This document shows positions 9,642-19,081 of a DNA stretch of 64,000 nucleotides, piece after piece. The stretch's first letter is position 1. Every line of letters begins with the position of its first letter. The notes beneath the pieces were generated by a model. It ran no database searches. It was not told the DNA's origin and saw only the letters and a list, made by a program, of their open reading frames with translations. Location: NCBI RefSeq assembly GCF_002902385.1, contig NZ_PPQH01000040.1, positions 73,472 to 137,471 on the forward strand. The letters are read 5' to 3'. The DNA is from Staphylococcus intermedius NCTC 11048. Lineage in GTDB: Bacteria > Bacillota > Bacilli > Staphylococcales > Staphylococcaceae. The position numbers and the translations under genes are program-made.

Positions 9642-9650
9642 GTGATTGAG

Positions 9651-10235
9651 ATGCAACGTTCGAATGAGTTTAATTATAATCCGTCTCAACCTCGCCCAGA
9701 AAATTCACGACCTATACATGGAAATGATTCAGAGGTGCGTGCAACACAAACTTTAGAAAAGCACCGTTATGAACTCGATGGATTTTTCTACGCAGGATTT
9801 GGAAGACGATTTTTCAGTTATATTATCGACCTCGCGATTTTATGGGGGTTCACACAAATCGTGTTAAACCCTATTTATGCTTTGACGGGTATCGATAGTT
9901 GGAAGTTATGGATTGATTATTTCAGTGTCGGACATTTGGTAGACGCGTTGATATACTTCGCTTATTTTGTATTGTTGACAAAATACTTTCAACAGACTGT
10001 CGGCAAAATGATTTTAGGTATTAAAGTGTTTCGCAGTGATTTTGCCACAATGAACTGGTCTGACGTGTTGTTTAGAGAATGGATAGGCCGCATCATTTCG
10101 AATGTCTTTTTAGGAATACCTTATTTAGCCGTACTTTTCACGCCTAAACATATCGGTGTCCATGACTATTTTGCGGATACAGTCGTTGTTAAAAATAAAT
10201 ACCTACATTATATTAAAGAATCTGAAGGTGTCTGA
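9651..10235 (+). CDS. RDD family membrane protein
   Basis: This is a 194-residue protein with a disordered Asn/Pro/Arg-rich N-terminus (about 45 residues) followed by an RDD domain with three or four membrane segments (RRFFSYIIDLAILWG opens it). The Arg and Asp of the first helix and the conserved QTVGKMILGIKVF stretch place it in the family. Some RDD proteins act in Na+/H+ antiport or alkali tolerance, but most have no known role. Translation seems coupled to sppA, because the ribosome binding site AGGTG overlaps the sppA stop codon, 6 bases before the ATG at 9651. A partnership with SppA (compare YteJ next to SppA in Bacillus) is likely from context. Confidence 0.88.
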   Translation: MQRSNEFNYNPSQPRPENSRPIHGNDSEVRATQTLEKHRYELDGFFYAGFGRRFFSYIIDLAILWGFTQIVLNPIYALTGIDSWKLWIDYFSVGHLVDALIYFAYFVLLTKYFQQTVGKMILGIKVFRSDFATMNWSDVLFREWIGRIISNVFLGIPYLAVLFTPKHIGVHDYFADTVVVKNKYLHYIKESEGV

Positions 10236-10298
10236 CGTGATAACGAATGGTTAACACGATATAATAGTAAAGTAATCTTATTAAGGGAGGCACTTTTA

Positions 10299-10793
10299 AT
10301 GGCACAAATTACATTTAAACAAAACCCTGTTGAATTATTAGGTCAAGAGGTTAACGTTGGAGACCAAGCTCCAGATTTCACAGTAGTAGACAATAGTTTA
10401 CAACCCGTGACACTTGCGAAATATGATGGTAAGAAAAAGTTAATCAACGTTGTTCCATCTCTTGACACAGGTGTATGTGATCAACAAACACGAAAATTCA
10501 ATGTAGAAGCAAGTGCTGAAGATGGTTATGTATTAACATTGTCAATGGACTTACCATTTGCGCAACAAAGATGGTGTGCATCAAGTGGATTAGACAACGT
10601 CATTACATTAAGTGATTATCAAAGTCGTTCATTTGGTGAGAACTATGGTCTTATCATGGACGGTTTACAATTATTAGCACGTTCAGTATTTGTATTAGAT
10701 GAAAATAATAAAGTGGTATATAAAGAGATTGTACCAGAGGGTACGGATTTCCCTAACTTTGAAGCAGCACTTGAAGCTTATCGCAACATTTAA
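10299..10793 (+). CDS. tpx: Thiol peroxidase Tpx
   Basis: This is an atypical 2-Cys peroxiredoxin that reduces hydroperoxides using thioredoxin. Its 164 residues carry the peroxidatic cysteine C60 ([10 protein letters not shown]) and the resolving cysteine C93 (QRWCASSG), with GDQAPDF at 21-27 as the usual family opening. GGGAGG sits 9 bases before the ATG, and TATAAT at 10260-10265 is a good -10. It is a single-gene unit that ends in a strong hairpin. It is cytoplasmic and belongs to the general oxidative-stress defence. Confidence 0.97.
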   Translation: MAQITFKQNPVELLGQEVNVGDQAPDFTVVDNSLQPVTLAKYDGKKKLINVVPSLDTGVCDQQTRKFNVEASAEDGYVLTLSMDLPFAQQRWCASSGLDNVITLSDYQSRSFGENYGLIMDGLQLLARSVFVLDENNKVVYKEIVPEGTDFPNFEAALEAYRNI

Positions 10794-10922
10794 TTGATGA
10801 TCACTGCCAAGTATAGTGGAGATTCGGAATAGCAGAATTAACTTGCATTTAACAAGTTTTTCAGACATGAAATATCTCTGTGAATAGGTGATTGAATCAA
10901 TCAATGTTGATGAAGCGAACAG

Positions 10923-10979
10923 AGGGAGATTCAGAAGTCACATCAATGACATGTGCTTCTGAAGTACTCCCTTATTTTT
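10923..10979 (+). terminator. Terminator downstream of tpx
   Basis: GGGAG...CAGAAGTCACAT pairs with ATGTGCTTCTG...CTCCC, and a T-rich end follows. The 125 bases between the tpx stop and this hairpin show no gene. Confidence 0.75.
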
Positions 10980-10997
10980 ATGAAAGGACGATGAATA

Positions 10998-11927
10998 ATG
11001 ACTGAAAGTACCTCTATTATGGAAACATTATTTCATCAACTCGATGAAAGAACACAAAAATTAAACGAAGAAAACGGTCAAAGCTTTATTGAAAATTTAG
11101 GTTTGGCAATGGAACAATTGTACACGTCTGAGCGTGATTTATTGGAACAAGCCACATTGCAAGATAGAAGAAAAGCATTTCAATTTGCGTATCTGAATCA
11201 GCTTCAAAAAGAGGAAGTGCAAGCGAATCATCAAATTACGCCTGACTCAATCGGTCTCATTTTAGGGTTTTTAGTGTCTCAATTTAAAGAAGGTACAGAA
11301 GCTTTGCATATTGCGGATTTAGGCAGTGGTACAGGGCATTTAAGTGCAACCGTTCATGAAGTGATGGCAGATTTTACTATCATGCATCATTTAGTTGAGG
11401 TTGACCCCGTACTTTCTAGAGTGAGTGTACATCTCGCTAACTTTTTAGAAATCCCATTTGACGTTTATCCTCAAGATGCCATTATGCCATTACCTTTTGA
11501 TGGTGCGGATGTTGTGATGGGCGATTTACCAATTGGATATTACCCGAATGATGCACGTAGTGAACAGTTACAGTTAGGTTTTGAAGAGGGACACAGTTTT
11601 GCACATCACTTGTTTATTGAACAGGCAATCGAAGCGGTAAAGCCGTCGGGGTACGTTTTCCTCGTTGTACCGAGCCAACTATTTGAAGGTGATCATGTGA
11701 AACAGTTGGAAAATTTTATTGCAACAGAAACTGAGATGCAAGCATTTCTGAACTTACCGAAAACATTATTTAAAAGTGAACGCGCACAAAAGTCAATTCT
11801 AATTTTGCAACGTAAAGAACAGAATGTGACGAAGCCAGTAGAAGTTTTATTAGCCAACATACCAGATTTTAAAAACCCGCAAAACTTCCAACAATTTTTA
11901 TCTGAACTTAAAACGTGGTTGTCATAA
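10998..11927 (+). CDS. Class I SAM-dependent methyltransferase (YtxK-like)
   Basis: The product has 309 residues: a helical N-terminal part (1-100) and a Rossmann methyltransferase domain. S-adenosylmethionine motif I is IADLGSGTGHLS at 105-116. Motif IV is GDLPIGYYPN at 175-184, which resembles the (N/D)PPY catalytic motif of N6-adenine or glutamine methyltransferases. It lies directly upstream of ackA, as ytxK does in Bacillus. The substrate is not known, and there is no restriction partner nearby, so I do not call it a defence gene. AAAGGA lies 10 bases before the ATG. Confidence 0.85.
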   Translation: MTESTSIMETLFHQLDERTQKLNEENGQSFIENLGLAMEQLYTSERDLLEQATLQDRRKAFQFAYLNQLQKEEVQANHQITPDSIGLILGFLVSQFKEGTEALHIADLGSGTGHLSATVHEVMADFTIMHHLVEVDPVLSRVSVHLANFLEIPFDVYPQDAIMPLPFDGADVVMGDLPIGYYPNDARSEQLQLGFEEGHSFAHHLFIEQAIEAVKPSGYVFLVVPSQLFEGDHVKQLENFIATETEMQAFLNLPKTLFKSERAQKSILILQRKEQNVTKPVEVLLANIPDFKNPQNFQQFLSELKTWLS

Positions 11928-12024
11928 AAATCAACCTAAAAATTAGGCTGTTACACTCTTGAAATGAAACTGTATTAATGGTTAAATAGATGTGAATAAA
12001 ATATATATATTGGAGGCCGTTGAC

Positions 12025-13227
12025 ATGTCAAAGTTAATTTTGGCGATTAACGCTGGTAGTTCATCATTGAAGTTTCAATTAATTGAAATGCCAGAAGAAA
12101 AATTAATCACTAAAGGTTTAATTGAACGTATTGGTTTAAAGGATTCGATTTTTACAATTGAAGTGAATGGTGAGAAAATTAAAGAAGTACAAGACATTAA
12201 AGATCACGAACAAGCTGTAAACATGATGTTAGACAGCTTACAAAAACATGGTGTGATTAAAGATATTAATGAAATCGATGGAACAGGTCATCGTGTCGTA
12301 CATGGTGGTGAATTGTTCCCAGAGTCTGCATTAGTGACAGACGAAGTGATTAAAGATATTGAAAAATTAACAGACTTAGCACCACTTCACAACCCAGCAA
12401 ACTTAATGGGAATTCAAGCATTTAGAAAACTGCTTCCTGAAATTCCACATGTTGCGATATTCGATACATCATTCCATCAAACAATGCCGGAATCAGCATA
12501 TTTATATAGCTTACCTTATGAATACTATAAAAAATATGGTATCCGCAAATATGGTTTCCACGGTACAAGTCATAAATATGTGTCACAACGTGCAGCTGAA
12601 ATGTTAGGAAAACCACTTGAAGAATTACGTATTATTTCATGTCATATTGGTAACGGGGCTTCAATTGCTGCAATCGATGGTGGTAAATCAATCGACACGT
12701 CAATGGGCTTTACACCATTAGCGGGTGTAACAATGGGGACACGTTCAGGTAATATTGACCCAGCATTAATTCCATTCTTGATGGAGAAAACAGGTAAAAC
12801 AGCTGACGAAGTTCTTAACATTTTAAATAAAGAATCAGGTTTATTAGGTATCACTGGAACGTCTTCAGACTTACGTGATATTGAAGAAGATGCCAAAGAA
12901 GGAGAAGAACGTGCAGAGTTAGCATTAGAAGTGTTTGCTTCACGTATCCATAAATACATGGGTTCATATGCAACACGTATGCACGGTGTCGATGTGATTA
13001 TCTTCACTGCGGGTGTAGGTGAAAACTCAGATGCAGTTCGTTCACGTGTATTAGAAGGTTTAGAATTTATGGGCGTTTACTGGGATCCACGTAAAAATGA
13101 AGGTTTACGCGGTAAAGAAGCTGAGCTCAACTACCCACATTCACCTGTTAAAGTATTAGTGATTCCTACGAATGAAGAAGTGATGATTGCACGTGATGTC
13201 ATGACTTATGGTAACTTAGAAGGGTAA
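12025..13227 (+). CDS. ackA: Acetate kinase
   Basis: AckA converts acetyl phosphate and ADP to acetate and ATP, the last step of overflow acetate production. It has 400 residues with the ASKHA-fold signatures NAGSSSLKF (9-17) and HIGNGAS, and the catalytic region RVVHGGE. TTGGAGG upstream of ATG 12025 fixes the start; a reading from 11992 would add 11 unlikely residues. It has its own leader of about 95 bases containing the small palindrome CCTAAAAATTAGG, and it ends in a terminator. Phosphotransacetylase, which supplies acetyl phosphate, is not in this window. Confidence 0.98.
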   Translation: MSKLILAINAGSSSLKFQLIEMPEEKLITKGLIERIGLKDSIFTIEVNGEKIKEVQDIKDHEQAVNMMLDSLQKHGVIKDINEIDGTGHRVVHGGELFPESALVTDEVIKDIEKLTDLAPLHNPANLMGIQAFRKLLPEIPHVAIFDTSFHQTMPESAYLYSLPYEYYKKYGIRKYGFHGTSHKYVSQRAAEMLGKPLEELRIISCHIGNGASIAAIDGGKSIDTSMGFTPLAGVTMGTRSGNIDPALIPFLMEKTGKTADEVLNILNKESGLLGITGTSSDLRDIEEDAKEGEERAELALEVFASRIHKYMGSYATRMHGVDVIIFTAGVGENSDAVRSRVLEGLEFMGVYWDPRKNEGLRGKEAELNYPHSPVKVLVIPTNEEVMIARDVMTYGNLEG

Positions 13228-13248
13228 ATTTGATTTTGCATAAAATAA

Positions 13249-13295
13249 AAAAACAGTATGAGGTATGATTTTATCGTGCTTCGTACTGTTTTTTA
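13249..13295 (+). terminator. ackA terminator
   Basis: AAAACAGTATGAGGTATGAT pairs imperfectly with the segment ending CGTACTGTTTTTT; the closing AAAACAGTA/TACTGTTTT stem is strong. Confidence 0.8.
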
Positions 13296-13354
13296 ATATT
13301 TGTATATGTTGAGAAGGCGACTTCTAAATCGGCATGATTCATTAATGATGTAAC

Positions 13355-13392
13355 AAAAAAGAGGCTTGGACATTAATGATATCCCAGCCCCT
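13355..13392 (-). terminator. Terminator of the first usp gene, 'TGGGACAT' family
   Basis: On the minus strand GGGGCTGGGATATC pairs with the TGTCCAAGCCTC arm and is followed by TTTTTT. It is one of five similar hairpins in the window. Confidence 0.75.
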
Positions 13393-13452
13393 TCCTTTAA
13401 TGAACGACCTATAAGACGCATAGGCAGTTCGTGTTTAATTTTAAGGGTTTCA

Positions 13453-13956
13453 TTAAATGCTGAAATCTTTTAATAACGCATCTGTTGCAACTTTTGGTTC
13501 AAAGTTTTCTGGAATTTGCTCAGTACGTACAACTAATACATCACATGCTGAATGACGAACAATCGCTTCAGATACAGAACCAACGATGAAACGTTCTACC
13601 GCATTTAGTCCTGAAGTACCGCACATCACTAAATCAACTTCTGAATGTTCATCACTTGCTAATTTTGGAAGTACAGATTTAGGTGATCCAAATTCTAAAC
13701 GTGTTTCTACATTTTGAATTCCTTCATCTTGTGCCACTTGACGGTAGCCATCTAATAATTTTTCTGCAAATGATTTAGATTTTTCTGTGAAGTGAGAATC
13801 GTAAACTTCAAAAGATGTGTAAGTTCTTGAGTCGATCACATTCACAATAATCAGTTTGGCATCATTACGCTTTGCAACCGCAACAGCTTTGTTAAATGCC
13901 CATTCTGCTTCATGAGAACCATCAACAGCAATTAAAATATTTTTGTACATATACAT
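13453..13956 (-). CDS. Universal stress protein (UspA family)
   Basis: This 167-residue single Usp domain has an alpha/beta nucleotide-binding fold. The ATP-binding signature G-x2-G-x9-G-S is complete in GTSGLNAVERFIVGSVS, and the first strand ILIAVDGSHEAE carries the conserved Asp. Usp proteins are linked to survival under stress, but the biochemical role is unclear. ATG at 13956 is preferred because AAGGGG then lies 8 bases upstream. It is divergent from ald; the minus-strand -10 TATAAT is at 13991-13986. In S. aureus the same gene lies between ackA and ald. Confidence 0.93.
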   Translation of the reverse strand: MYMYKNILIAVDGSHEAEWAFNKAVAVAKRNDAKLIIVNVIDSRTYTSFEVYDSHFTEKSKSFAEKLLDGYRQVAQDEGIQNVETRLEFGSPKSVLPKLASDEHSEVDLVMCGTSGLNAVERFIVGSVSEAIVRHSACDVLVVRTEQIPENFEPKVATDALLKDFSI

Positions 13957-14049
13957 GGCCAAAACCCCTTTCTTATTTCATCTTTATTATAACATATCAT
14001 CTCTCAATTTAAGTGAAATTTATATGAATTAAAAATCCAAAAATTGTTA

Positions 14050-14081
14050 TGATTGCGCTTACATTGTGTATGCGTTATCAT
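14050..14081 (+). promoter_or_regulatory. ald promoter with overlapping cre-like site
   Basis: TTGCGC (14053-14058) and TATCAT (14076-14081) are 17 bases apart. The -35 lies inside TGATTGCGCTTACA (14050-14063), which matches the palindromic cre form TGTAAGCGCTTACA at 12 of 14 positions, so CcpA repression by glucose is likely. Confidence 0.6.
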
Positions 14082-14103
14082 AAGTTCTGGAGGTGCAAGG
14101 AGT

Positions 14104-15225
14104 ATGAGAATTGGAATTCCGAAAGAGATAAAAAATAATGAAAATCGTGTTGGTTTATCCCCAAGTGGTGTACATGCACTTGTAGAAGCTGGACATGAAG
14201 TGTTCGTCGAAACAAAAGCAGGTGAGGGCTCTTATTTCGAAGACGCGGATTACGTTCAAGCAGGTGCAAACATCGTAAATCGTCAAGATGAAGTTTGGGA
14301 TGTCGACATGGTCATTAAAGTTAAAGAACCATTGAAAGAAGAGTATGGATACTTTAGAGAGGGACTCATTTTATTCACATATCTTCACTTGGCAAATGAA
14401 CCTGAATTAACGAAAGCGCTCATCGATAAAAAAGTTGTAGCCATCGCATATGAAACAGTACAACTTGGTGATCGCTCGTTACCATTACTTACACCTATGA
14501 GCGAAGTAGCAGGACGCATGTCTACACAAATTGGGGCGCAATTTTTACAACGCTTTAATGGGGGTATGGGCATATTACTTGGAGGTATTCCAGGTGTCCA
14601 AAAAGGTAAAGTGACGATCATTGGTGGGGGACAAGCAGGTACAAATGCGGCGCGTATTGCACTTGGACTTGGTGCGGATGTGACTATTTTAGATGTAAAT
14701 CCGAAACGTTTACAAGAATTTGAAGACCTTTTTGACGGTCGTGTGCAAACGATTATGTCTAACCCTTTAAATATAGAATCACATGTCGTAGAAAGCGATC
14801 TTGTCATTGGTGCTGTATTAATTCCAGGGGCAAAAGCACCGAAGCTTGTCACTGAAGACATGATTAAGAAGATGAAAGCGGGTTCTGTAGTGGTCGACAT
14901 TGCGATTGACCAAGGCGGTATTTTCGAAACAACAGATAAAATTTCGACACACAATGATCCAACGTATATTAAACATGGTGTCGTTCATTATGCTGTTGCG
15001 AACATGCCAGGCGCAGTGCCGCGTACTTCAACGATTGGTTTAAATAATGCGACATTACCTTATGCATTACAAATTGCGAATAAAGGTTATCAACGTGCGT
15101 TAACAGAAAACGTGCCACTGTCACACGGTTTAAATGTGTTCAATGGATACGTGACAAACAAAGCTGTTGCTGAAGCGTTCGACTATGATTATACGCCAGT
15201 GACTCAAGTATTAACGGAAGTATAA
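14104..15225 (+). CDS. ald: Alanine dehydrogenase
   Basis: Ald interconverts L-alanine and pyruvate plus ammonia with NAD, mainly for alanine use as carbon source. The 373 residues open with [20 protein letters not shown], where the conserved Arg binds substrate. The Rossmann NAD motif is [17 protein letters not shown], followed by the acidic ILDVNP. GGAGG lies 10 bases before ATG 14104; a reading from 14053 would start inside the promoter. The gene is monocistronic, divergent from the usp gene, and has a cre-like promoter that fits a catabolic role. Confidence 0.97.
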   Translation: MRIGIPKEIKNNENRVGLSPSGVHALVEAGHEVFVETKAGEGSYFEDADYVQAGANIVNRQDEVWDVDMVIKVKEPLKEEYGYFREGLILFTYLHLANEPELTKALIDKKVVAIAYETVQLGDRSLPLLTPMSEVAGRMSTQIGAQFLQRFNGGMGILLGGIPGVQKGKVTIIGGGQAGTNAARIALGLGADVTILDVNPKRLQEFEDLFDGRVQTIMSNPLNIESHVVESDLVIGAVLIPGAKAPKLVTEDMIKKMKAGSVVVDIAIDQGGIFETTDKISTHNDPTYIKHGVVHYAVANMPGAVPRTSTIGLNNATLPYALQIANKGYQRALTENVPLSHGLNVFNGYVTNKAVAEAFDYDYTPVTQVLTEV

Positions 15226-15247
15226 CCAAACATTTTTGAAATTATGA

Positions 15248-15294
15248 AAAGACGAGTCAGGAGATAAAACGTTTCCTGAAACTCGTCTTTTTTT
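15248..15294 (+). terminator. ald terminator, possibly bidirectional with cutC
   Basis: AAAGACGAGTCAGGA pairs with TCCTGAAACTCGTCTTT, with seven T residues after it and four A residues before it. It could also end the convergent cutC transcript. Confidence 0.82.
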
Positions 15295-15317
15295 AAACCC
15301 ATAAATTTAATGAGTGT

Positions 15318-15953
15318 TTAAGTTTTAACAATATGTGTCCCGTGAACTTCTTGAAATGGGAATAGTTCTAACAATGCATCTAAATTCTCATAATTCAAGC
15401 CGCCACCGGGCATAATTTCAATTTGCCCTTTTGATTGTCGGACCCATTTTGCAAGTTGCGGTAAGTTGTCAAAGAGATTCGACTGTGCAGGCCCTCCATG
15501 CGTCAGTAATCGTGTCACACCCAAATCCATCAACTGTTGTAAGGCTTTAGATTGGCCAGCAGGATAAATATGATCAAAGGCCATATGACATACAACGCGT
15601 ATCGGGGCCGCGAGTTGAATGAGTGTTTGCATTTGAAATTGATGTAACGTATCTTCATCTGTTAAACAACCGAATACGAAATAATCAATCGGCAATGTTT
15701 TAAGTTGTCGTATGTCGGCTTGCATCGATTCAAATTCATACCAATTGTAGACAAACGAACCGCCACGAGGTCGAATCATGACAGCTAGTTCAGCGCCATA
15801 CAGTTGGCACATGTCACTCGCAATTTTAACCATGCCATAACTCGGTGTTGTACCGCTGTCATGCATGTTTTCACATAATTCAATTCGATCGGCGCCTGCT
15901 TTCAGTTTAGCTTCAACTTCTATTAAAGATGATGCGACCGCTTCCTTAATCAT
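15318..15953 (-). CDS. cutC: Copper homeostasis protein CutC
   Basis: The 211-residue TIM-barrel protein belongs to the CutC family (PF03932). Signatures are [17 protein letters not shown] near the N-terminus, [13 protein letters not shown], and [10 protein letters not shown]. It was first linked to copper tolerance in E. coli, but its enzyme activity is unknown and the copper role is disputed. Its start overlaps the end of the Xaa-Pro peptidase gene by four bases, so the two are co-transcribed and translationally coupled on the minus strand. I do not recall cutC at this place in S. aureus, so it may mark a lineage difference. Confidence 0.9.
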   Translation of the reverse strand: MIKEAVASSLIEVEAKLKAGADRIELCENMHDSGTTPSYGMVKIASDMCQLYGAELAVMIRPRGGSFVYNWYEFESMQADIRQLKTLPIDYFVFGCLTDEDTLHQFQMQTLIQLAAPIRVVCHMAFDHIYPAGQSKALQQLMDLGVTRLLTHGGPAQSNLFDNLPQLAKWVRQSKGQIEIMPGGGLNYENLDALLELFPFQEVHGTHIVKT

Positions 15954-17005
15954 TTTGCATATCCTGACAATGATTCATAGCCATTTTCAGTGACTAAAAT
16001 ATCATCTTCAATGCGGACGCCTGCTACATTTGGTACATAAATACCAGGTTCAATGGTCAACACCATACCCACTTCAAGTGGATTTTCGTTTGTACTTGAA
16101 ATATCTTGGTATTCGTGTGCCTCAAGACCTAACCCGTGTCCTAAACGGTGAGGGAAGTATTCACCATATCCTGCTTCTGTAATAATACCTCTCGCAATAT
16201 CGTCAAGTTCACTAATTGTGACACCTGGTTTGATATGTTGGATGGCTTCTTGCTCTGCTTTTAATACGATATTGTAAATTTCTTGTGCCTTAGCATCAGG
16301 TTGTCCAAATGCGACAGTACGCGTAATATCACTGCAGTAATGGTTATAAATTACACCTAAGTCAAACAACACATATTCGTTATTTTTAAGTTGTCGATCT
16401 CCAGGTGTGCCATGTGGTGCCGCTGCATGGTCTCCGAATAATACCATCGTGTCAAAGCTCATTTCATTGACACCGTATTTTTTGATTTCATTTTCAATAT
16501 GATTCACGACTTCACGTTCTGTGACGCCTTCTTTTAAAAATGCTACACCAATTTCCATACATTTGTCCGCTAAATTTGCCGCATGTCTTAAAGTTTCGAT
16601 TTCATCTACTGTCTTAACGTTTCGCAATGTTCGGATTACTGGGTCAGCGGCTTTAAATGTTTGTACAGAAAAGGCTTTTTGAAGTGCGTGATAACGTTGA
16701 ACGGTTAAATGATTTTCTTCAATCAACAATTTTTCATACGTTTCTTGATGTTTATCGAAAGGATTTTCTGTGTCTAAGTATCCGATGATATCACCTTTAA
16801 ATGGAGAGGCTTTGACTTCTTCAACTTCCAATTGAGGACAGAATAAAATTTGTTGACCATCTGCACGAACTAACAATGCAAATAATCGTTCATGGGGTTC
16901 AGATTTGTAGCCTGTAAAATAAAAAATGTTAATAGGATTGGACACCCACATTGCATCCGCTTCTTGTTCTTTTAACGTTTGTACGAGTTGTTCTATTTTT
17001 GACAT
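15950..17005 (-). CDS. Xaa-Pro peptidase, M24 family (YqhT/PepQ-like)
   Basis: This cytoplasmic two-domain metallopeptidase of 351 residues should release residues next to proline from peptides. The N-terminal creatinase-like domain (1-125) leads into the pita-bread M24 domain. The expected dinuclear metal ligands are present: two Asp in [17 protein letters not shown], His in [13 protein letters not shown], Glu in TIEPGIY and Glu in VRIEDDI. GGAGG precedes the ATG. It is the first gene of a two-gene operon with cutC and diverges from the UPF0173 gene. Confidence 0.93.
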   Translation of the reverse strand: MSKIEQLVQTLKEQEADAMWVSNPINIFYFTGYKSEPHERLFALLVRADGQQILFCPQLEVEEVKASPFKGDIIGYLDTENPFDKHQETYEKLLIEENHLTVQRYHALQKAFSVQTFKAADPVIRTLRNVKTVDEIETLRHAANLADKCMEIGVAFLKEGVTEREVVNHIENEIKKYGVNEMSFDTMVLFGDHAAAPHGTPGDRQLKNNEYVLFDLGVIYNHYCSDITRTVAFGQPDAKAQEIYNIVLKAEQEAIQHIKPGVTISELDDIARGIITEAGYGEYFPHRLGHGLGLEAHEYQDISSTNENPLEVGMVLTIEPGIYVPNVAGVRIEDDILVTENGYESLSGYAK

Positions 17006-17261
17006 AAAAACGCCTCCTTTATTTCTTCATATTTATTTTAAGTCAGTTGTTTTGAGAATGCAAAATGCGCATTCATGAATGTTTAATAGGCAGTTGGGAC
17101 GTGAATGAAAATAAGAGACGTGATGTTGTTTTTTGACATAAGAATTAGGAGGATTGCTTTAATAGGGTGCTTTTCGTAATGTAAATTTTAGATTTATGAC
17201 GAAGACCCTGATAATATAAAAGTTAGGAATCTGTATTACACATGATGAAGGAGGATGCGAC

Positions 17262-17951
17262 ATGAAATTATCTTTTCATGGTCAATCGACTGTATATTTT
17301 GAAGCAAATGGCAAATCAGGTATCATTGATCCATTTATCACAGGAAATGGACAATCAGATCTAAATATTGAGGACTTAAAAGTGGACTACGTGATTTTAA
17401 CACACGGTCACGAAGACCATTTTGGAGATACTGTTGAAATTGCAAAACGTAATAATGCAACAGTCATTGGTTCTGCTGAAATGGCGAACTATTTATCAAC
17501 AAATCAAGGTATTGAAAATGTGCACCCAATGAATATCGGCGGAAAATGGACGTTTGATTTTGGTGTTGTCAAATTTGTTCAAGCGTTTCATAGTTCAAGT
17601 TTAACAGATGACAATGGTATTCCGATGTACTTAGGGATGCCGATGGGTGTGATTTTAGAATTAGAAGGTAAAACCATTTATCATACAGGGGATACAGGCT
17701 TATTCAGTGATATGAAGTTAATTGCTGACCGTCATCCTGTAGATGTATGTTTTGTGCCAATTGGTGATAATTTTACGATGGGGATTGAAGATGCAAGTTA
17801 TGCGATTAATGAATTGATTCAGCCAAAAATTACTGTGCCGATTCATTACAATACGTTCCCATTAATTGAACAAGATCCGGAAGCGTTTAAGCAGCTTGTG
17901 AATGTAGGGGAAGTTCAAATTGTAAAACCTGGTGAGACAGTAGAACTTTAG
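17262..17951 (+). CDS. UPF0173 metallo-beta-lactamase-fold hydrolase (YtkL)
   Basis: This is a 229-residue metal-dependent hydrolase. The zinc motif HxHxDH is HGHEDH at 48-53, and later ligands lie in FHSSS and HTGDTG. Most YtkL/UPF0173 proteins have no assigned substrate. GAAGGAGGAT lies 7 bases before the ATG at 17262. The same gene sits next to the Xaa-Pro peptidase in S. aureus, which supports the call. The 3' flank lacks a simple terminator; a very large inverted repeat begins 57 bases downstream. Confidence 0.92.
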   Translation: MKLSFHGQSTVYFEANGKSGIIDPFITGNGQSDLNIEDLKVDYVILTHGHEDHFGDTVEIAKRNNATVIGSAEMANYLSTNQGIENVHPMNIGGKWTFDFGVVKFVQAFHSSSLTDDNGIPMYLGMPMGVILELEGKTIYHTGDTGLFSDMKLIADRHPVDVCFVPIGDNFTMGIEDASYAINELIQPKITVPIHYNTFPLIEQDPEAFKQLVNVGEVQIVKPGETVEL

Positions 17952-18007
17952 AATTGTTTTTGATTGTTTTTACACAGCTGTATTGATATGGCGTGTTAAA
18001 TTAAAAG

Positions 18008-18242
18008 ATTGTGGTACTATTCTTCATTAAGGGAATGAATTGTTTGACTTATGGTTTGGCTTATTTGGGCTCCCGTTCCTAGGCGCCTCACTTCAACTAA
18101 CCAACGCTATGATTTTACTGTTACATTTTTTAGTAGAAGCGTTGGTGGATTTTCAGTTTCGGCTCAATGCCTCAGGAGTGTCGCCCATGCGCCCACCTTA
18201 AGTCAAACATTCGATTAAAAGTGAAGAATCGTTCTGACAATC
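18008..18242. repeat. 235-nt imperfect palindrome ending in a T-run
   Basis: Nearly the whole segment folds on itself. The outer arms share GATTGT, ATTCTTCA and TGTTTGACTTA with the complement of the far end. The middle pairs around TGGGC and TTCCTAGGC. The inner arms are a perfect ACCAACGCT/AGCGTTGGT stem around a loop of about 32 bases. TTTTTT follows directly at 18243. It could be a miniature mobile or intergenic repeat, a small structured RNA with its own terminator, or a giant terminator for the UPF0173 gene. No open reading frame fills it. Confidence 0.7.
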
Positions 18243-18351
18243 TTTTTTATATGCGGTTTATCGATAAATCATGTTCTAAAAGACTTCAGTTACAAAATAC
18301 AATTCTAAAATGTGCTAATTTGGATAGGTGGTACTATTAGAAGGGGTTTTA

Positions 18352-18477
18352 ATGGATACAGGTCAATGGTTGGGCTGTGGTGTGATTTTACATGCAATTC
18401 CAAAGTATGGCATCATATTTGAGGCTGAAACGCATTGGGTAGTTACAACATATAGGAAGGAGCTGGGACACAGTTGA
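18352..18477 (+). CDS. Possible small protein (41 aa), unrecognised
   Basis: ATG at 18352 is preceded by AAGGGG at 6 bases, and upstream lies GGTACTAT, which could be part of a promoter. The frame encodes 41 residues (MDTGQWLGCGVILHAIPKYG and onward, with aromatic residues and two His) and stops inside the left arm of the terminator at 18459. I do not recognise it. Coding bias is neutral, and it lies in a 700-base gene-free stretch rich in repeats, so it may be chance. Confidence 0.25.
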   Translation: MDTGQWLGCGVILHAIPKYGIIFEAETHWVVTTYRKELGHS

Positions 18478-18493
18478 GTTTCCCAGCTCCTTT
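18459..18493. terminator. Strong symmetric hairpin, 'TGGGACA' family
   Basis: GGAGCTGGGA pairs perfectly with TCCCAGCTCC over a 12-base loop, with TTT on the right. A second, degenerate right arm (TTTCCGAGCTCCTT) lies at about 18563-18576. Between here and 18667 I see no gene. Confidence 0.7.
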
Positions 18494-18667
18494 GCTACAA
18501 CGAGCGAAATCGTCATATAGAAATGTATAATCAATAAGGTTAATAGAACTTGAAATGTTTGATTTCCGAGCTCCTTAATTCATGGCGATTTCTATAATCA
18601 AAATGAATATGATTCAAATTGTGTCGACTCAGTTGATTTACTTTGTACTTTGTCGACGATTTTTCAT

Positions 18668-19081
18668 TTATTTCACAATGAGTACAGGGATTTTGGCACG
18701 TTTTGCTACTTTATGGCTCACGCTACCTAATACGAATTTTTTAGACGCTTCTGCTTTACGGTTACTTAACACGACGATATCGTATTTCCCACTGTTCGCA
18801 TAGTTTACGATTTTTTCTTTTGGATTGCCCCGTTCGATAATTTCTTCATATTGCAAACCATTTTGTTCTAACGTGTCTCGAGTAGCTTGCATTTGTGTGT
18901 GACGAATTTCTTTAAGCTCCTCATAATGCGTACCCATTTTGACAGAAGCTTGGACGTCTTGTTCTCCGATGATATTGAGCAAAGTCACAACGGAGCTGTC
19001 GCCAGAAATTTTAACAACTTCTTGGAGCGCTTTTGCATTTTTTAAATCTGTATCCACTGCAAGTAAAATATTTTGATGCAT
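18668..19081 (-). CDS. Universal stress protein, second copy
   Basis: This 137-residue single Usp domain is shorter and more basic than the copy at 13453. The first strand NILLAVDTDL keeps the conserved Asp. The nucleotide motif is altered, with SNRKAEASKKFVLGSVS lacking the first two glycines of G-x2-G-x9-G-S, so ATP binding may be weak or lost. AAGGAGG lies 9 bases before ATG 19081, which is preferred over the ATG only two bases from the binding site. It reads away from the CBS-domain gene. No clear terminator was found on its 3' side. Confidence 0.9.
   Translation of the reverse strand: MHQNILLAVDTDLKNAKALQEVVKISGDSSVVTLLNIIGEQDVQASVKMGTHYEELKEIRHTQMQATRDTLEQNGLQYEEIIERGNPKEKIVNYANSGKYDIVVLSNRKAEASKKFVLGSVSHKVAKRAKIPVLIVK

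Noticed and set aside
10998..11927. The methyltransferase as part of a restriction or defence system
   Set aside because: The motif IV variant and position before ackA match the housekeeping YtxK type, and no nuclease or specificity gene is nearby.
17093..17160. Ribosome-binding-site-like AGGAGG at about 17150 as the start of a small gene
   Set aside because: Frames after it stop within a few codons.
18582..18803. Rightward 73-codon frame
   Set aside because: It overlaps the 3' end of the second usp gene antisense and lacks a start signal.
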